A stretch of 53,587 bases of DNA, from NCBI GenBank assembly GCA_018830445.1, contig JAHJSN010000037.1, forward strand, positions 1 to 53,587, in the 5' to 3' direction. Origin of the DNA: Alphaproteobacteria bacterium. GTDB taxonomy: Bacteria; Pseudomonadota; Alphaproteobacteria; Rhizobiales; Hyphomicrobiaceae. This document shows, one piece after another, positions 34,184 to 43,545 of this stretch. The position numbers and the translations under genes were made by a program. Each line of letters starts with the position of its first letter. Position 1 is the first letter of the stretch. A model generated the notes under the pieces. The model did no database searches and had not been told where the DNA came from. It saw only the letters and a program-made list of their open reading frames with translations.

Positions 34184-36634
34184 ATGCCGACAGCGAAACC
34201 CGATCACCAGGAAGAAGCCGACCAAATCCGCTCGCGATTGCGGGAATTGGAACAAGAACGGCTTAGACTCGAGCAACGCCTTCGGGATTTCGAGTTATCG
34301 AAGATTGAGCCGGTTTTCGTTGCGACAACCGTCGCAAGTGTTACCAACAGTTCTCTTGCCGTCGACAAGATCGCGCTCTTTCGCCGACTTTTCGGCGGTC
34401 GCACAGATGTCTTTCCGGCGCGATGGGACAATCCGAAAACGGGTCGATCGGGCTACTCTCCGGCATGCGCCAACGAGTGGGTACGCGGCGTGTGCGGCAA
34501 GCCGCAAGTCAAGTGCGGCGACTGCCCGAGCAAGGCTTTCATCCTTGTTACCGACGACGTGATCGAATGCCATCTTCGCGGGGAAGATCGCGTTCGGCCG
34601 AATGGTCGAGGCAAGGACTTCGTGGTCGGCGTCTATCCGCTGCTCTTCGACGACACGTGCGGATTTCTGGCCGTCGACTTCGACGATGAAAATTGGTCGA
34701 CTGATGCCTTTGCCTTCATGGCAACGTGCGGCGAGTGCAACGTGCCGGTTGCGCTGGAACGGTCGCGCTCCGGAAACGGCGGTCATGTCTGGCTGTTCTT
34801 CGCTGAGCCCGTCGCGGCATCGGATGCGCGCCGTCTGGGGACACTGCTTTTGACACGAACAATGAATCGGCGACCAGAGATCGGCTTTCAGTCCTATGAT
34901 CGTCTGTTTCCGAGCCAGGACACGATGCCGGGTGGCGGCTTCGGAAACCTGATCGCGCTGCCGTTGCAACGACATGCTCGGGAAAATGGGAATAGCATCT
35001 TCGTCGACGGTGATCTACGGCCTCACGATGATCAGTGGGCATTCCTCTCATGCCAACACCGAATGACTCCTTCGGAAGTTTCCTCCGTGATCGCGAAGAT
35101 CGAAATGGAAATGCCTGGCGGCGCCACCGGCGTCAGACTGCCCGTCGATGACGAGAATGCGGACGAGCCGTGGAAGATGATGCCGTCGCGGCGACGGCAG
35201 GCGCAGTCCTCCAAGGAACCCATGCCCGAGCAGGTAGGCGTGGTGCTTGCCGATCAAGTCTATGTCGACCGTTCCGGCTTGCCGTCGTCAATGGTGGCCC
35301 AACTGGTTCGGATTGCGGCATTTCAGAACCCCGAGTTCTATCGCGCCCAAGCCATGCGGCTACCGACGTTCGGCAAGCCGCGCATCATCTCCTGTGCCGA
35401 GCTTCATCCGCGCCACGTCGGCCTGCCGCGTGGCTGCCTTGATGAAGTTGTCGAGCTGCTAAAGTTGAACGGAACCACGGCGCTGTTTAGAGACGAACGC
35501 AATGTTGGCCAACCGCTCGATCTGGAGTTTCTTGGCACCCTGCATGACATACAGGCCGCCGCCGTTGCCGCGATCGAACCTCACGACTACGGGGTGCTGG
35601 CCGCTACGACTGCGTTCGGTAAGACCGTCATTGGCGCGCGCATGATTGCAGCGCGTGGTGTCAACACGCTCATTCTCGTCCATCGTCACCAGCTTGTCGA
35701 TCAATGGCGCGAGCGGCTTCAGTCGTTTCTGTCCGTGAAGGACGGTGATATCGGCACGATCGGCGGCGGAAAGCGCAAGCCCTCGGGTCGGATCGACATC
35801 GCGTTGATCCAAAGCCTCGTGCGCAATGGAGAAGTAAGCGACTTGGTCGCCAATTACGGCCATCTGATCGTCGACGAATGCCACCATCTTTCGGCGGTCA
35901 GCTTCGAACTCGTCGCGCGGCGCACAAGGGCGCGCTACGTGCTCGGATTATCGGCCACGGTTGCCCGCAAGGATGGCCATCACCCGATCATCTTTATGCA
36001 GTGTGGGCCAGTCCGTTACCGTGTGGACGCGAAATCGCAGGCTGCTACGCGGTCATTCAGCCACAAGGTCCGCCTGCGCGAGACCGGATTTCAACACCGG
36101 CCCGATCAGGATGCAAATGGCCCGTCACAGATGACGGCGCTCTACGCGGCGCTGGCACAGGACGGGAAGCGGAATGATCTCATTTTCGACGACGTGCTGC
36201 TCAGCCTGGAGGCCGGGCGTCGGCCAGTGATCCTGACGGAGCGGCGCGACCACCTCGAATACTTCCGCGCACGTTTGGAAAAATTCACACGAAACCTCGT
36301 CGTCCTCTACGGGGGCATGAACGCGACCGAGCGGCGCGCGGCCAACGACGGCTTGAAACGGCCTGACACCGAGGAGCGCCTCGTGCTGGCAACTGGCCGC
36401 TACCTCGGCGAAGGCTTCGACGACGCCTCTCTCGATACTCTGTTCCTGACGATGCCGATCTCGTGGAAGGGTACTCTGGCCCAATACGTTGGCCGGCTGC
36501 ATCGCGAGCACCACGCAAAACGCGAGGTCGTCGTCTACGACTACGTCGATAGCGGCGTTCCGATGCTGGCGCGCATGGCACTGAAGCGCCAGTCCGGCTA
36601 CCGCAGCCTTGGATATGAGGTGGCTGCGAAGTGA
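34184..36634 (+). CDS. TOTE-type archaeo-eukaryotic primase plus DEAD/DEAH helicase
   Basis: 816 aa. A short coiled coil (residues about 8-40) precedes an archaeo-eukaryotic primase-like domain: metal motif FLAVDFDDENW, then ERSRSGNGGHVWLFF with the sxH His, and a Cys-rich block CGKPQVKCGDCPSKAF. The C-terminal half is a superfamily 2 helicase: Walker A ATTAFGKTVIG near residue 475, LIVDECHH near 563, LSAT, and motif VI QYVGRLHREH. This layout fits TOTE conflict-system proteins, proposed defence or conflict elements. Two broken paralogues lie at 17681 and 22868. It is followed by GGTTGCGGG repeats and the att site. Confidence 0.85.
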   Translation: MPTAKPDHQEEADQIRSRLRELEQERLRLEQRLRDFELSKIEPVFVATTVASVTNSSLAVDKIALFRRLFGGRTDVFPARWDNPKTGRSGYSPACANEWVRGVCGKPQVKCGDCPSKAFILVTDDVIECHLRGEDRVRPNGRGKDFVVGVYPLLFDDTCGFLAVDFDDENWSTDAFAFMATCGECNVPVALERSRSGNGGHVWLFFAEPVAASDARRLGTLLLTRTMNRRPEIGFQSYDRLFPSQDTMPGGGFGNLIALPLQRHARENGNSIFVDGDLRPHDDQWAFLSCQHRMTPSEVSSVIAKIEMEMPGGATGVRLPVDDENADEPWKMMPSRRRQAQSSKEPMPEQVGVVLADQVYVDRSGLPSSMVAQLVRIAAFQNPEFYRAQAMRLPTFGKPRIISCAELHPRHVGLPRGCLDEVVELLKLNGTTALFRDERNVGQPLDLEFLGTLHDIQAAAVAAIEPHDYGVLAATTAFGKTVIGARMIAARGVNTLILVHRHQLVDQWRERLQSFLSVKDGDIGTIGGGKRKPSGRIDIALIQSLVRNGEVSDLVANYGHLIVDECHHLSAVSFELVARRTRARYVLGLSATVARKDGHHPIIFMQCGPVRYRVDAKSQAATRSFSHKVRLRETGFQHRPDQDANGPSQMTALYAALAQDGKRNDLIFDDVLLSLEAGRRPVILTERRDHLEYFRARLEKFTRNLVVLYGGMNATERRAANDGLKRPDTEERLVLATGRYLGEGFDDASLDTLFLTMPISWKGTLAQYVGRLHREHHAKREVVVYDYVDSGVPMLARMALKRQSGYRSLGYEVAAK

Positions 36635-36777
36635 TTTGGGGTCTGGGATTGGTTGCGGGTCGAGCGCAAAGTGATTTGAACCTAAGATCTAAGTTATTGA
36701 TTTTGCAGGAACCGCTTTCTTGCCGGAAACAAAAGTCAATCCAAACCATTGAAATAAAAGACTTATTTTTATTACCA

Positions 36778-36828
36778 GTGGTTGCGGGGGCCAGATTTGA
36801 ACTGACGACCTTCAGGTTATGAGCCTAA
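36778..36828 (-). tRNA. 3' fragment of initiator tRNA-fMet (CAT); attachment site of the downstream element
   Basis: The minus strand 36828-36779 reads TTAGG-CTCATAA-CCTGA (anticodon arm, CAT), AGGTC, GTCAG-TTCAAAT-CTGGC (T arm), then CCCCGCA-A-CCA. This matches the 3' half of bacterial initiator tRNA-fMet. The 5' acceptor and D arms are absent to the right, so it is not a functional tRNA. The orientation places the element on the right, where the integrase lies. The end, GTGGTTGCGGGGGCC on the + strand, recurs at 47543 and 23242. Confidence 0.85.
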
Positions 36829-36973
36829 AGGGTCCAGGCCCGATACGCCAGAAAGGCCCACAAAATTAACTAGTTATTAACGATATTTGGGCCGGATGGC
36901 CTGAAAATAGGGCTTTCCGCGTCCGTGTTTTTCCGGCTAAGTTTCCGGCCACGTTTCGGAGCGGAGAACGCGA

Positions 36974-38128
36974 ATGGCCGCCTTCACAGACACAGAACTG
37001 CGCAAGCTCACGCCCGGACGGGCTCGCATCATCAAGTCCAAGCATCCCTTCCTATTCGTCGCGGTGTCGAAACGGGCCGTGATGTTCAAGTTCAAGAAGG
37101 ATCGCCGTGACCCAACACGGCCCAAGGGCTGGGTGACGACTTCCGCGACCATCGGGTCAGTCCACGACTTGAGCGTTGCCCAAGCCCTGGCCAGAGCCTT
37201 TGAGCTCGCAGCACAGTGCGACGAAGGCATCAACCCGAACGGGAAGGCGAAGCCCGAAGGCACGACGCTGGGCGAGCTGTGGGACATGTACCTGGAAGAC
37301 CTGCGCCGACGGGGCCGCGATCCGTACAACTACAAGCACTACGGCAAGCACCTGTCCGACTGGATGGACAGGCCTGCCCGATCCCTCACCCGAGGCGACG
37401 TGTTGGGACGGTTCCAGAGCATCACAGAAATGGGCCTTACGGGCCGTCCTGCGCCCTACTCAGCGAACCGTACACGGGAATGCCTCCGGGCCGTCCTAGC
37501 CTATGCCCTGACACGCGGCTATGTGTCGGAGAACGTCGCGGCGGTTCAAGATGGCGGGCAACGGTTCGCCCGCAACCCCGAGCGCAAGCGATCTGACGAG
37601 GCCCTTGAGTTCGATCTACTACCTATATGGTGGGCGGCATGGGCCGAAACGGCTGACCCGATCCGCCGCGCCTTCCACGCCACCTGCCTGCTCACCGGCA
37701 CACGCCTCGCCACTGCCAAGCGGCTCCGCTGGGACTGGGTGCGGGATGGCTGGCTGACCGTTCCCGGCTCCGCGCTCAAGATGTCGAACGATTGGCGCGT
37801 GCCCATCTCCGTGCCATTGCAGCACGTCCTGGACAGGACGCCCCGCAATGGGCCGCTGATCTTCGCGGGCCTCCAGGAGCACCGGGAGAAGGGACCGCTT
37901 GCCGGCATGACGGGCAAGAAGCTCAGGAAGACCTATCGCACAGCGCTCGACAAGATCGGCGCGCCCAAGGCCCACGCTGAATACCTCCATCAACATGTCG
38001 TTGCTGGCATCGAAGACCACTACATCAACAGACGCGAATTGGAGGCCGATCTGTTGAAATGGCAAACGGAGGCCACAGCTTTCCTTATCTCTCAGTTGAG
38101 CATAACCTTCCGGGAGCGATACCTGTGA
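36974..38128 (+). CDS. int: Phage-type tyrosine recombinase/integrase
   Basis: 384 aa. An N-terminal arm-binding region (residues about 1-90) and a core-binding domain (TTLGELWDMYLEDL onward) precede the catalytic domain. The first catalytic Arg is in LLTGTRLATAKRLRWDWV. The second box is GKKLRKTYRTAL with Arg, followed by LHQHV and the likely nucleophile Tyr in EDHYINRRELE. The canonical HxxR His appears as Lys/Leu (KKLRK), which is tolerated in some integrases. It starts about 145 bp from the tRNA-fMet fragment, so it presumably targets that tRNA. Confidence 0.9.
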   Translation: MAAFTDTELRKLTPGRARIIKSKHPFLFVAVSKRAVMFKFKKDRRDPTRPKGWVTTSATIGSVHDLSVAQALARAFELAAQCDEGINPNGKAKPEGTTLGELWDMYLEDLRRRGRDPYNYKHYGKHLSDWMDRPARSLTRGDVLGRFQSITEMGLTGRPAPYSANRTRECLRAVLAYALTRGYVSENVAAVQDGGQRFARNPERKRSDEALEFDLLPIWWAAWAETADPIRRAFHATCLLTGTRLATAKRLRWDWVRDGWLTVPGSALKMSNDWRVPISVPLQHVLDRTPRNGPLIFAGLQEHREKGPLAGMTGKKLRKTYRTALDKIGAPKAHAEYLHQHVVAGIEDHYINRRELEADLLKWQTEATAFLISQLSITFRERYL

Positions 38129-38140
38129 AGGAAACGAGAC

Positions 38141-38497
38141 ATGCTTGAGCCAAGTGGTCGCACATCGAACTATGAATGGATGGCGAAGGAGGAGCCGGAA
38201 GCGGCGAGCCCACGCGAGACGATCTGGGAGTGGTGCTACACCGGGGAAATACCTGGTGTGATCCTTATCGAAGCGAGCGGCCACGTTCTCATGCGGCCCT
38301 GGGTCGGACCCGGGCTGGCGGGTGCCTGGATGAGAGAATTGGCCGTGGTCGGGGAGGAGACGATTTGGCTGGGGAAGCGGTGTTGGCGGGTTGACCCGCT
38401 CGACTTGGCCCGGAAACTTCTTGCTGAGCACGATCCGAGCCTGGACGATGGCTGGCCACCTGCGGATCGGTGGGTGGCTCGACCCAACAAGAAGTAG
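38141..38497 (+). CDS. Hypothetical protein of the integrated element
   Basis: 118 aa, 12 bp behind int in the same direction. It is acidic and Trp-rich (TIWEWCYTGEIPG, MRPWVGPGLAGAWMREL), with no membrane segment or known motif that I recognise. A strong hairpin terminator follows immediately, so it is probably cotranscribed with int. Confidence 0.6.
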   Translation: MLEPSGRTSNYEWMAKEEPEAASPRETIWEWCYTGEIPGVILIEASGHVLMRPWVGPGLAGAWMRELAVVGEETIWLGKRCWRVDPLDLARKLLAEHDPSLDDGWPPADRWVARPNKK

Positions 38498-38508
38498 GCA
38501 GTAAGATA

Positions 38509-38539
38509 AAGGCCCGGAGGCGGACAACCTCCGGGCCTT
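38509..38539 (+). terminator. Rho-independent terminator after int and following gene
   Basis: AAGGCCCGGAGG and CCTCCGGGCCTT form a 12-bp stem with a 7-nt loop, ending in TT and AT-rich sequence. It directly follows the stop at 38497 and separates int from the next gene. Confidence 0.75.
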
Positions 38540-38595
38540 AATCAATCGCGATTCACCCTGCCCAGGTCATCGCATAAGACATACAGGACCAACCG

Positions 38596-39675
38596 ATGTC
38601 TAGTGGCATTATATCGCCCTTCCCAGAAGGGGTAAAGCTCCCCGCAAGCGTTCTCACTGAGGCGCGTGAAGGCCGCGATGTAGCCGCGCTCCTCCAGATA
38701 CGCCACCGCATTCCGCCCACAAAAGCTCAAGCAATAGCCGAGCACATCAAGGCTTGGCTGCGCATTCCCGTGGCCGAACGGATCGCCGCGCGATACGTGC
38801 TGATGGATGGCGACCTAGTGGGCGATCTTGCTGAAGTGCGCGTCATCTCGCTGAACGACCTTCGCCTGCGGATCGGCGGCGCCAATGTTGAGACGTGGCT
38901 CAAGACGAACCCGCCGCGCGGATCGCTCCCGGTGTGGACCGGCTTTGCTGTTGAGCCCGAGCCGGGGAACTGGGAACGGTTCGATCCGTGGCTGATGAAC
39001 CTGTTGGCGTGGAAGGTTCAACACCCGACGGAGCGCACCCCGTCCGTCAACATCATCGGCAAGACGAACCTTGCGCACGAGTTCGCCAAGGTCTTCGGAA
39101 GACACGCCCAAGTGGGCAAGGTCGGCGGTGCCTTCAACTACCGGCTGCGGGACTGCGTGTGGCTTGTCTCGGATCGCCCGCTGCCTGCGCCGGTGCTTCG
39201 GTTTCAGTACGACGAAGCCCCCAACATGACGACCGTGGTGGCCGTCTCGGATCGTGAGCTGCCGGGCTTCGATGCTGTGGTTGAGCTCGATGGCGACGTG
39301 AACGTGCGGGCCATGCTGTACGACCTTCTCAGGATGGACGCGGTGCCACCGGTGGCGGTGCGAGGCCCGGAATGGGACGCGCTGCGCTCGTGGCTGGACG
39401 GTGCGCCGGTGCCGTCTCGTGAGTGGGATAGGCACGGACGGAGGTTTGTGGCGACGGGCGATGTCGGGTGCCGGAAGAAAGACGTGCGGAAGATGTGGGA
39501 ACGGCTGGGGTGGCCGATCTGCATGTCATCGAAACGGGCCGTGATGGGAGTGTACCTGCCTGAGCTCAGGGAGGCCCGCGCCGACTATGAACGGGCTGTG
39601 GGACGTGCGGAAGTGTGGAAAGACGGGGTTACGACGTGGACGGATGAGATCAGAGTTTTCCCAGTATCTGGGTAA
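38596..39675 (+). CDS. Hypothetical element protein, 359 aa
   Basis: 359 aa from the ATG at 38596. I recognise no family. It contains TERTPSVNIIGKTNLAHEFA, where GKT might suggest a nucleotide-binding loop but without a full Walker context, and a C-terminal basic region CRKKDVRKMWERLGWPI that could bind DNA. Its position between int and the terminase genes suggests a replication or regulatory role in the element, but this is a guess. Its 3' end carries the first copy of a short repeat that recurs 120 bp downstream. Confidence 0.65.
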   Translation: MSSGIISPFPEGVKLPASVLTEAREGRDVAALLQIRHRIPPTKAQAIAEHIKAWLRIPVAERIAARYVLMDGDLVGDLAEVRVISLNDLRLRIGGANVETWLKTNPPRGSLPVWTGFAVEPEPGNWERFDPWLMNLLAWKVQHPTERTPSVNIIGKTNLAHEFAKVFGRHAQVGKVGGAFNYRLRDCVWLVSDRPLPAPVLRFQYDEAPNMTTVVAVSDRELPGFDAVVELDGDVNVRAMLYDLLRMDAVPPVAVRGPEWDALRSWLDGAPVPSREWDRHGRRFVATGDVGCRKKDVRKMWERLGWPICMSSKRAVMGVYLPELREARADYERAVGRAEVWKDGVTTWTDEIRVFPVSG

Positions 39676-39794
39676 TATTGTGTTAGAGTTACTTAGGGAG
39701 AACTCTTTAGTAGAACTAAACAATAGGCCGGGACAGTTTCCAGGAAAACTCTGATAAGGGACGTGGACGGAGGACTTTTCCCAGTATCTGAGTA
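39634..39794. repeat. Short direct repeat around the 3' end of the 359-aa gene
   Basis: TTTTCCCAGTATCTG occurs at 39656-39670 and 39776-39790, exactly 120 bp apart. Each is preceded by ACGTGGACGGA (39634 and 39761). The second copy lies in the 250-bp non-coding stretch before the small terminase gene. It may be a partial duplication or a protein-binding repeat. The rest of 39676-39925 shows no gene. Confidence 0.6.
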
Positions 39795-39925
39795 GGCGTG
39801 TGTGGGTTGAGCTAGGCACACGCAACACCCGCACCCACACAACATAAAAGCAACACCCTCGACGCCCAACATCGCCTCGGATATACTCAGTGCGAGCATA
39901 ATTAGGTTCGCAACCTGAAGGTATC

Positions 39926-40459
39926 ATGGCAAAAGATCAGGCAAATCAGGCCCTCGTTCCCGCACAGCCGGAAACGCAGCCGGAAGTCGTGAAGCGACGC
40001 AGGGTGAACCCGAACAAGCGCTATGTCGAGATCGTGGCCCCTCCGAATGGCGGGGAGATGCTGGTGTTGAAGCCCGCTGGCATTGAGCTCGTGAAGTACA
40101 TGGCACGGGAAGGCTTGGCCCTTGAGACGATGGCCAACAAGCTCGGCATGTCTCCCTGGACCTTCGCAGCGCTTCGCAAGCGTCAGCCCGAGATTGACGA
40201 CGTGATCGGGGAAGGCCGCGCCCTCCTATCGGACGAACTCCAGTGCCTGCTCATGGAACGGGCTCGTGGCGGCGATCTGACTGCGATGATCTTCCTGGCG
40301 AAGTCTCGGGCTGGTTGGTCGGATCGCGGCGACAAGCCCATCGAAGGCACCAACGCTCCGAAGGTGGTCAACAACACGCAGGTCAACATCACCCTCGCTG
40401 AGCCCCTAACCGAAGACCAGCTCATCAGGCTCACGAGGCCCCAACATGACCCCGACTGA
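39926..40459 (+). CDS. terS: Small terminase subunit-like protein
   Basis: 177 aa. A central HTH-like segment (LALETMANKLGMSPWTFAAL RKRQPEIDD) and the block LMERARGGDLTAMIFLAKSR resemble small terminase or DNA-packaging recognition proteins. The gene overlaps the large terminase by 14 bp, the usual terS-terL arrangement. It would recognise the packaging site on the element or a helper phage DNA. Confidence 0.7.
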   Translation: MAKDQANQALVPAQPETQPEVVKRRRVNPNKRYVEIVAPPNGGEMLVLKPAGIELVKYMAREGLALETMANKLGMSPWTFAALRKRQPEIDDVIGEGRALLSDELQCLLMERARGGDLTAMIFLAKSRAGWSDRGDKPIEGTNAPKVVNNTQVNITLAEPLTEDQLIRLTRPQHDPD

Positions 40460-41810
40460 CTTCCAACAGGCTGTGTTGAGCTTCCGGGCTGCCAGTAACA
40501 TCTTCAACGGAGGTGGGCGCGGATCGGGCAAGAGCGTGACGCTGGCCCTCGATGTCGTGGACCGCTGCCGTATCCTTCAACACCGAGCCCGCCCTTGCGT
40601 GACACGTGAGTCGTGGTCGGGCCTCGCCCAGCTTCGCGACCTCATCGCTGACCTCTCACGTGACGCCTTCGGGAAGGTTGACGGCAACAAGAGTGACGGC
40701 ACACTCACGATCCCCGGCACCGGCTCCGTCATCCAGTTCACACAGATCGCTGACGACGCCAGCTACACGAAACACCAGGGCAAGACCTATTGCAGTCTGT
40801 ACCAAGACGAGTTCGGCGCATACGGCCCGGCATCGGTCGCATACAGTGACCGGCTCCGTTCGAACGTCCGCACACCACCCGGCATCAGGCCCCACATCCA
40901 TCGCAACGCGAACCCAATGGGACGTGCGCACGCGATCTGTATGCGTCGTTACGTGATGCGAAGCCCTCCCGGTGTCCCGTTCCGCGAAGACCCAAAGGAC
41001 GACAACAGCGCATGGTGGACGTGGTTCACATCGGACTTCACCGCGAACCCGCACCTGGACGGTGAGTCCTATGAACGCCAGATCATCCAATCAACAGCGG
41101 GCCAGACCCAGCTTCAGCGCGCTTGGCTCACCGGCACGTGGGAGAATGCTGGCGGCTCGATGTTCCCTCTTGAGCCTGCGATCCACATTGTGCCGCCGCA
41201 CGTCATCGGGAACCTCGTGCGCCCACTCGCACGGCTGGGCGGCGACTGGGGTGTCTCAGCACCGGCGACAGCACTGCTGGGCTACATTTCCCGCCACCAG
41301 CTTGGCCCCGCCCGTCCGGGCTCGTTGTTCATTGCTGACACAGTCGATACCGCAGACCCGAACAACCTCAGCATTGGCATGGGCTACACACCCGTGGCTT
41401 TCGCTGAGATGGTGAAGGACATGCTTGAGCGTTGGGGTGAATCCCCGGCCACTCCGTTCGTCTGCGATGACGCGCGCTCGATGACCAGCCACGACACGGT
41501 GATCAGCCTGCTGCAAGACGCGGGCCTGGACGCCTACAAGCCCAGCAAGAAGGATCGCGTTGGCGCGTGGGCTCTCATCAACCAGATGCTCGACAACGCG
41601 AAGACCGGCAACGGCCCCGGGCTCTTCATTGTCAACACCAACCAGCACCTCATCGAGACGATGGAGGAAGCGCCACGCGACGAACTCCGCCCGGAAGATG
41701 TCAGCGCCAAGTGGCAGAAGGACCATTGGCTAGATGCCCTAAATTATCTCACCACGGACGTTTATGGCTCAAAATCAACAGGCCACTCCAGCTATATCGG
41801 CGGCTATTGA
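40446..41810 (+). CDS. terL: Large terminase subunit (packaging ATPase/nuclease)
   Basis: 454 aa, full length for the family. Walker A is NGGGRGSGKSVT near residues 22-32, and Walker B is YCSLYQDEFGAY near 112-123 with the catalytic Glu. The C-terminal nuclease part has acidic blocks GGDWGVSAPATALLG, FVCDDARSM and KDHWLDALNYL. It would drive DNA into a procapsid. No portal or capsid gene follows, which is unusual for a complete prophage. Confidence 0.85.
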   Translation: MTPTDFQQAVLSFRAASNIFNGGGRGSGKSVTLALDVVDRCRILQHRARPCVTRESWSGLAQLRDLIADLSRDAFGKVDGNKSDGTLTIPGTGSVIQFTQIADDASYTKHQGKTYCSLYQDEFGAYGPASVAYSDRLRSNVRTPPGIRPHIHRNANPMGRAHAICMRRYVMRSPPGVPFREDPKDDNSAWWTWFTSDFTANPHLDGESYERQIIQSTAGQTQLQRAWLTGTWENAGGSMFPLEPAIHIVPPHVIGNLVRPLARLGGDWGVSAPATALLGYISRHQLGPARPGSLFIADTVDTADPNNLSIGMGYTPVAFAEMVKDMLERWGESPATPFVCDDARSMTSHDTVISLLQDAGLDAYKPSKKDRVGAWALINQMLDNAKTGNGPGLFIVNTNQHLIETMEEAPRDELRPEDVSAKWQKDHWLDALNYLTTDVYGSKSTGHSSYIGGY

Positions 41811-41854
41811 TTTCAGCTATAATCAGTACACGCATTAACGAAACGAGGCAAACC

Positions 41855-42571
41855 ATGTCCATACAAAATCCCACACCGGCAGACCGCGCTGTTGCTGAGC
41901 AAGTCGCATTCAATCGTCGCGTCCGTCAGGACCAGCACACTCCAGCCCGCCCGTCCTTCCGCCCGCCCTCAACAGCCCGTCGTGGATACTTCCCCGATGG
42001 CTCTGGCGTGCCCATGGCAGACGATGCCCTCGGCTCTGCGGGCGACTTCATGTCCCGCTCCAACGAGGCCCTGAGCACGGTCAAAGACCTCGCCAAGGCC
42101 GGTGAAACGATCCGCCGCGAATCAACAGCCACGCTCAACAAGCTGAAGAAGGCGCGGGAGACGGTTGACCAGCGCATCGCCCACTTCGTCTCTCAACAGC
42201 ACGACGCCACGACGGCCCGCACCGAGTTCGATGCTGAAATCCGCAACCACGTGAAGAACAGCCCCAAGCCCGCCGACACCGCGCGGAAGATGTTGCGTGA
42301 TGGCGACTTCTCCGTGATGGCGATCCTCCGGGCTCCTCCCAGCATCTCGGGCCTCACCGCTGAGCAACACGACCTGTTGAAGCGCGAAGCCCACCTGCAA
42401 TTCGCTCCCGAGGCGACCACGGCCCGCACAGTCCACGAGAAGGCCCGCGCGGCCCTGGATCTCACCATTAGTGAGCTCCAGGCTCAGACCAAGAAGGTTC
42501 TCGACAGCATCCATGACTCGGATGACGCCCGCCTGAGCCGTCTGTTCGCCAAACGGGAGGACGCGGAATGA
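41855..42571 (+). CDS. Coiled-coil protein of the element
   Basis: 238 aa from the ATG at 41855 (GAGG upstream). A disordered Pro-rich start is followed by long charged helices (residues about 60-110 and 180-230) likely to form coiled coils. I recognise no family. In position behind terL it could be a scaffold or packaging accessory. The stop overlaps the next start by 4 bp. Confidence 0.6.
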   Translation: MSIQNPTPADRAVAEQVAFNRRVRQDQHTPARPSFRPPSTARRGYFPDGSGVPMADDALGSAGDFMSRSNEALSTVKDLAKAGETIRRESTATLNKLKKARETVDQRIAHFVSQQHDATTARTEFDAEIRNHVKNSPKPADTARKMLRDGDFSVMAILRAPPSISGLTAEQHDLLKREAHLQFAPEATTARTVHEKARAALDLTISELQAQTKKVLDSIHDSDDARLSRLFAKREDAE

Positions 42572-42861
42572 GGAACGCTGTCACCGGCGAGTTCATCGAG
42601 CCCGGACGGCCCGCGACGCAGGCCTGGGCATCAGCGCTCGCGATCCTGGCCAACAACTCCGTCTTCCGGTCGCAGGCCGCCACCTGGTGCTCCCAGCAGG
42701 GCGAACCGTTCAGCCTCGACACCTACGCCTTCGCGCTGACCAAGCCCTACCGCGACTCAGGTCAACGCATCCCGTTCAACAACCCGGCTGAGATGGCCGC
42801 CTGGATCGCTTCCTTGAGCCCTGATGACGCGAACCCTTGGCCTACCTTCCGCGATCCGTGA
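42568..42861 (+). CDS. Hypothetical element protein, 97 aa
   Basis: 97 aa, coupled to the upstream gene by an ATGA overlap. The sequence is Ala-, Pro- and Trp-rich with no recognised motif. The stop overlaps a GTG that may begin a very short membrane peptide. Confidence 0.55.
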   Translation: MRNAVTGEFIEPGRPATQAWASALAILANNSVFRSQAATWCSQQGEPFSLDTYAFALTKPYRDSGQRIPFNNPAEMAAWIASLSPDDANPWPTFRDP

Positions 42862-42926
42862 TCTGGTTCGCTTTGGTGGCGATCATCGCGCTGGCGGCGA
42901 TCATCTGGCTGGAGAACCGCCCGTAG
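42858..42926 (+). CDS. Possible 22-residue single-span membrane peptide
   Basis: A GTG at 42858 overlaps the preceding stop (GTGA) and encodes MIWFALVAIIALAAIIWL, ENRP and a stop. One hydrophobic helix occupies almost the whole peptide. The tight coupling favours translation, but the short length makes it uncertain. Confidence 0.35.
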   Translation: MIWFALVAIIALAAIIWLENRP

Positions 42927-43023
42927 GATTGCCGAGGTTTGTCGGAGACGCAGATTTCCATTCCGGCCTGTAGGGTCGGATGTCAGAAGCGCAAGGGCCG
43001 TTGCCTCGTGCCCGCCGCGCTAA

Positions 43024-43060
43024 GGCTCCTCCCCGGTTCGGTCCTTCCCGGGGAGGAGCC
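43024..43060. terminator. Strong hairpin (13-bp stem) behind the terminase operon
   Basis: GGCTCCTCCCCGG (43024-43036) pairs perfectly with CCGGGGAGGAGCC (43048-43060) around an 11-nt loop. No clear T-run follows. It is probably the transcription end of the rightward operon. Confidence 0.55.
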
Positions 43061-43115
43061 AACCTATTGCGTTGAGCGTTATGCTGGCGCGATCCTCCGC
43101 TCACCACGGAGGCTA

Positions 43116-43146
43116 GGCCCGAGCCCCCGTCGCAGGGGCTCGGGCC
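43116..43146. terminator. Hairpin between convergent transcripts (12-bp stem)
   Basis: GGCCCGAGCCCC (43116-43127) pairs with GGGGCTCGGGCC (43135-43146) around a 7-nt loop, just beyond the 3' end of the leftward gene at 43154. It could end transcription from either side. Confidence 0.5.
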
Positions 43147-43153
43147 GCTCCGA

Positions 43154-43459
43154 TTAGTTCACGAACTTGCGCGGAAAGGCTTTCAGGAGGGCCGTTAGGT
43201 CCCAATCCTTTTCATCGTTCACGATAACCTTCCAGCACTCATCCCGGAGCGGGTGTTGGTTCCAGGTGCGGGAGATAATCGCCCCCATCACGTCGCCTTC
43301 GTCCGTTCCGACGACAAGCGAGAAAAGCCCGGCAACAAACTCTTCCCAGCTTGCCCAGTCGTCTTCGAAGTCTGGCCCGTCTATCAACCCTTGCCTCAGA
43401 TAGTCCATTATTTCGGCCTGAAGGGCCTCACGCGCGATGTCTTCGAAAGGGTCGTCCAT
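43154..43459 (-). CDS. Hypothetical acidic protein, 101 aa
   Basis: 101 aa, strongly acidic (MDDPFEDIAREALQ, IDGPDFEDDWASWEEF), without known motifs. It is the last gene of the leftward half of the element. Small acidic proteins in phage elements can be DNA mimics or inhibitors, but nothing here proves that. Confidence 0.5.
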   Translation of the reverse strand: MDDPFEDIAREALQAEIMDYLRQGLIDGPDFEDDWASWEEFVAGLFSLVVGTDEGDVMGAIISRTWNQHPLRDECWKVIVNDEKDWDLTALLKAFPRKFVN

Positions 43460-43545
43460 GGATCATCTCCATCTCATCCGGCCTCAGCACCATGCTTTGG
43501 TCCGATGAGTGGAGGATCGCCGCGCTTGTCCGCAGGCCCGCTACG

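Noticed and set aside
36778-36828. A complete, functional tRNA-fMet gene
   Set aside because: Only the anticodon arm, T arm and acceptor 3' strand are present. The sequence to the right does not supply the D arm or the acceptor 5' strand.
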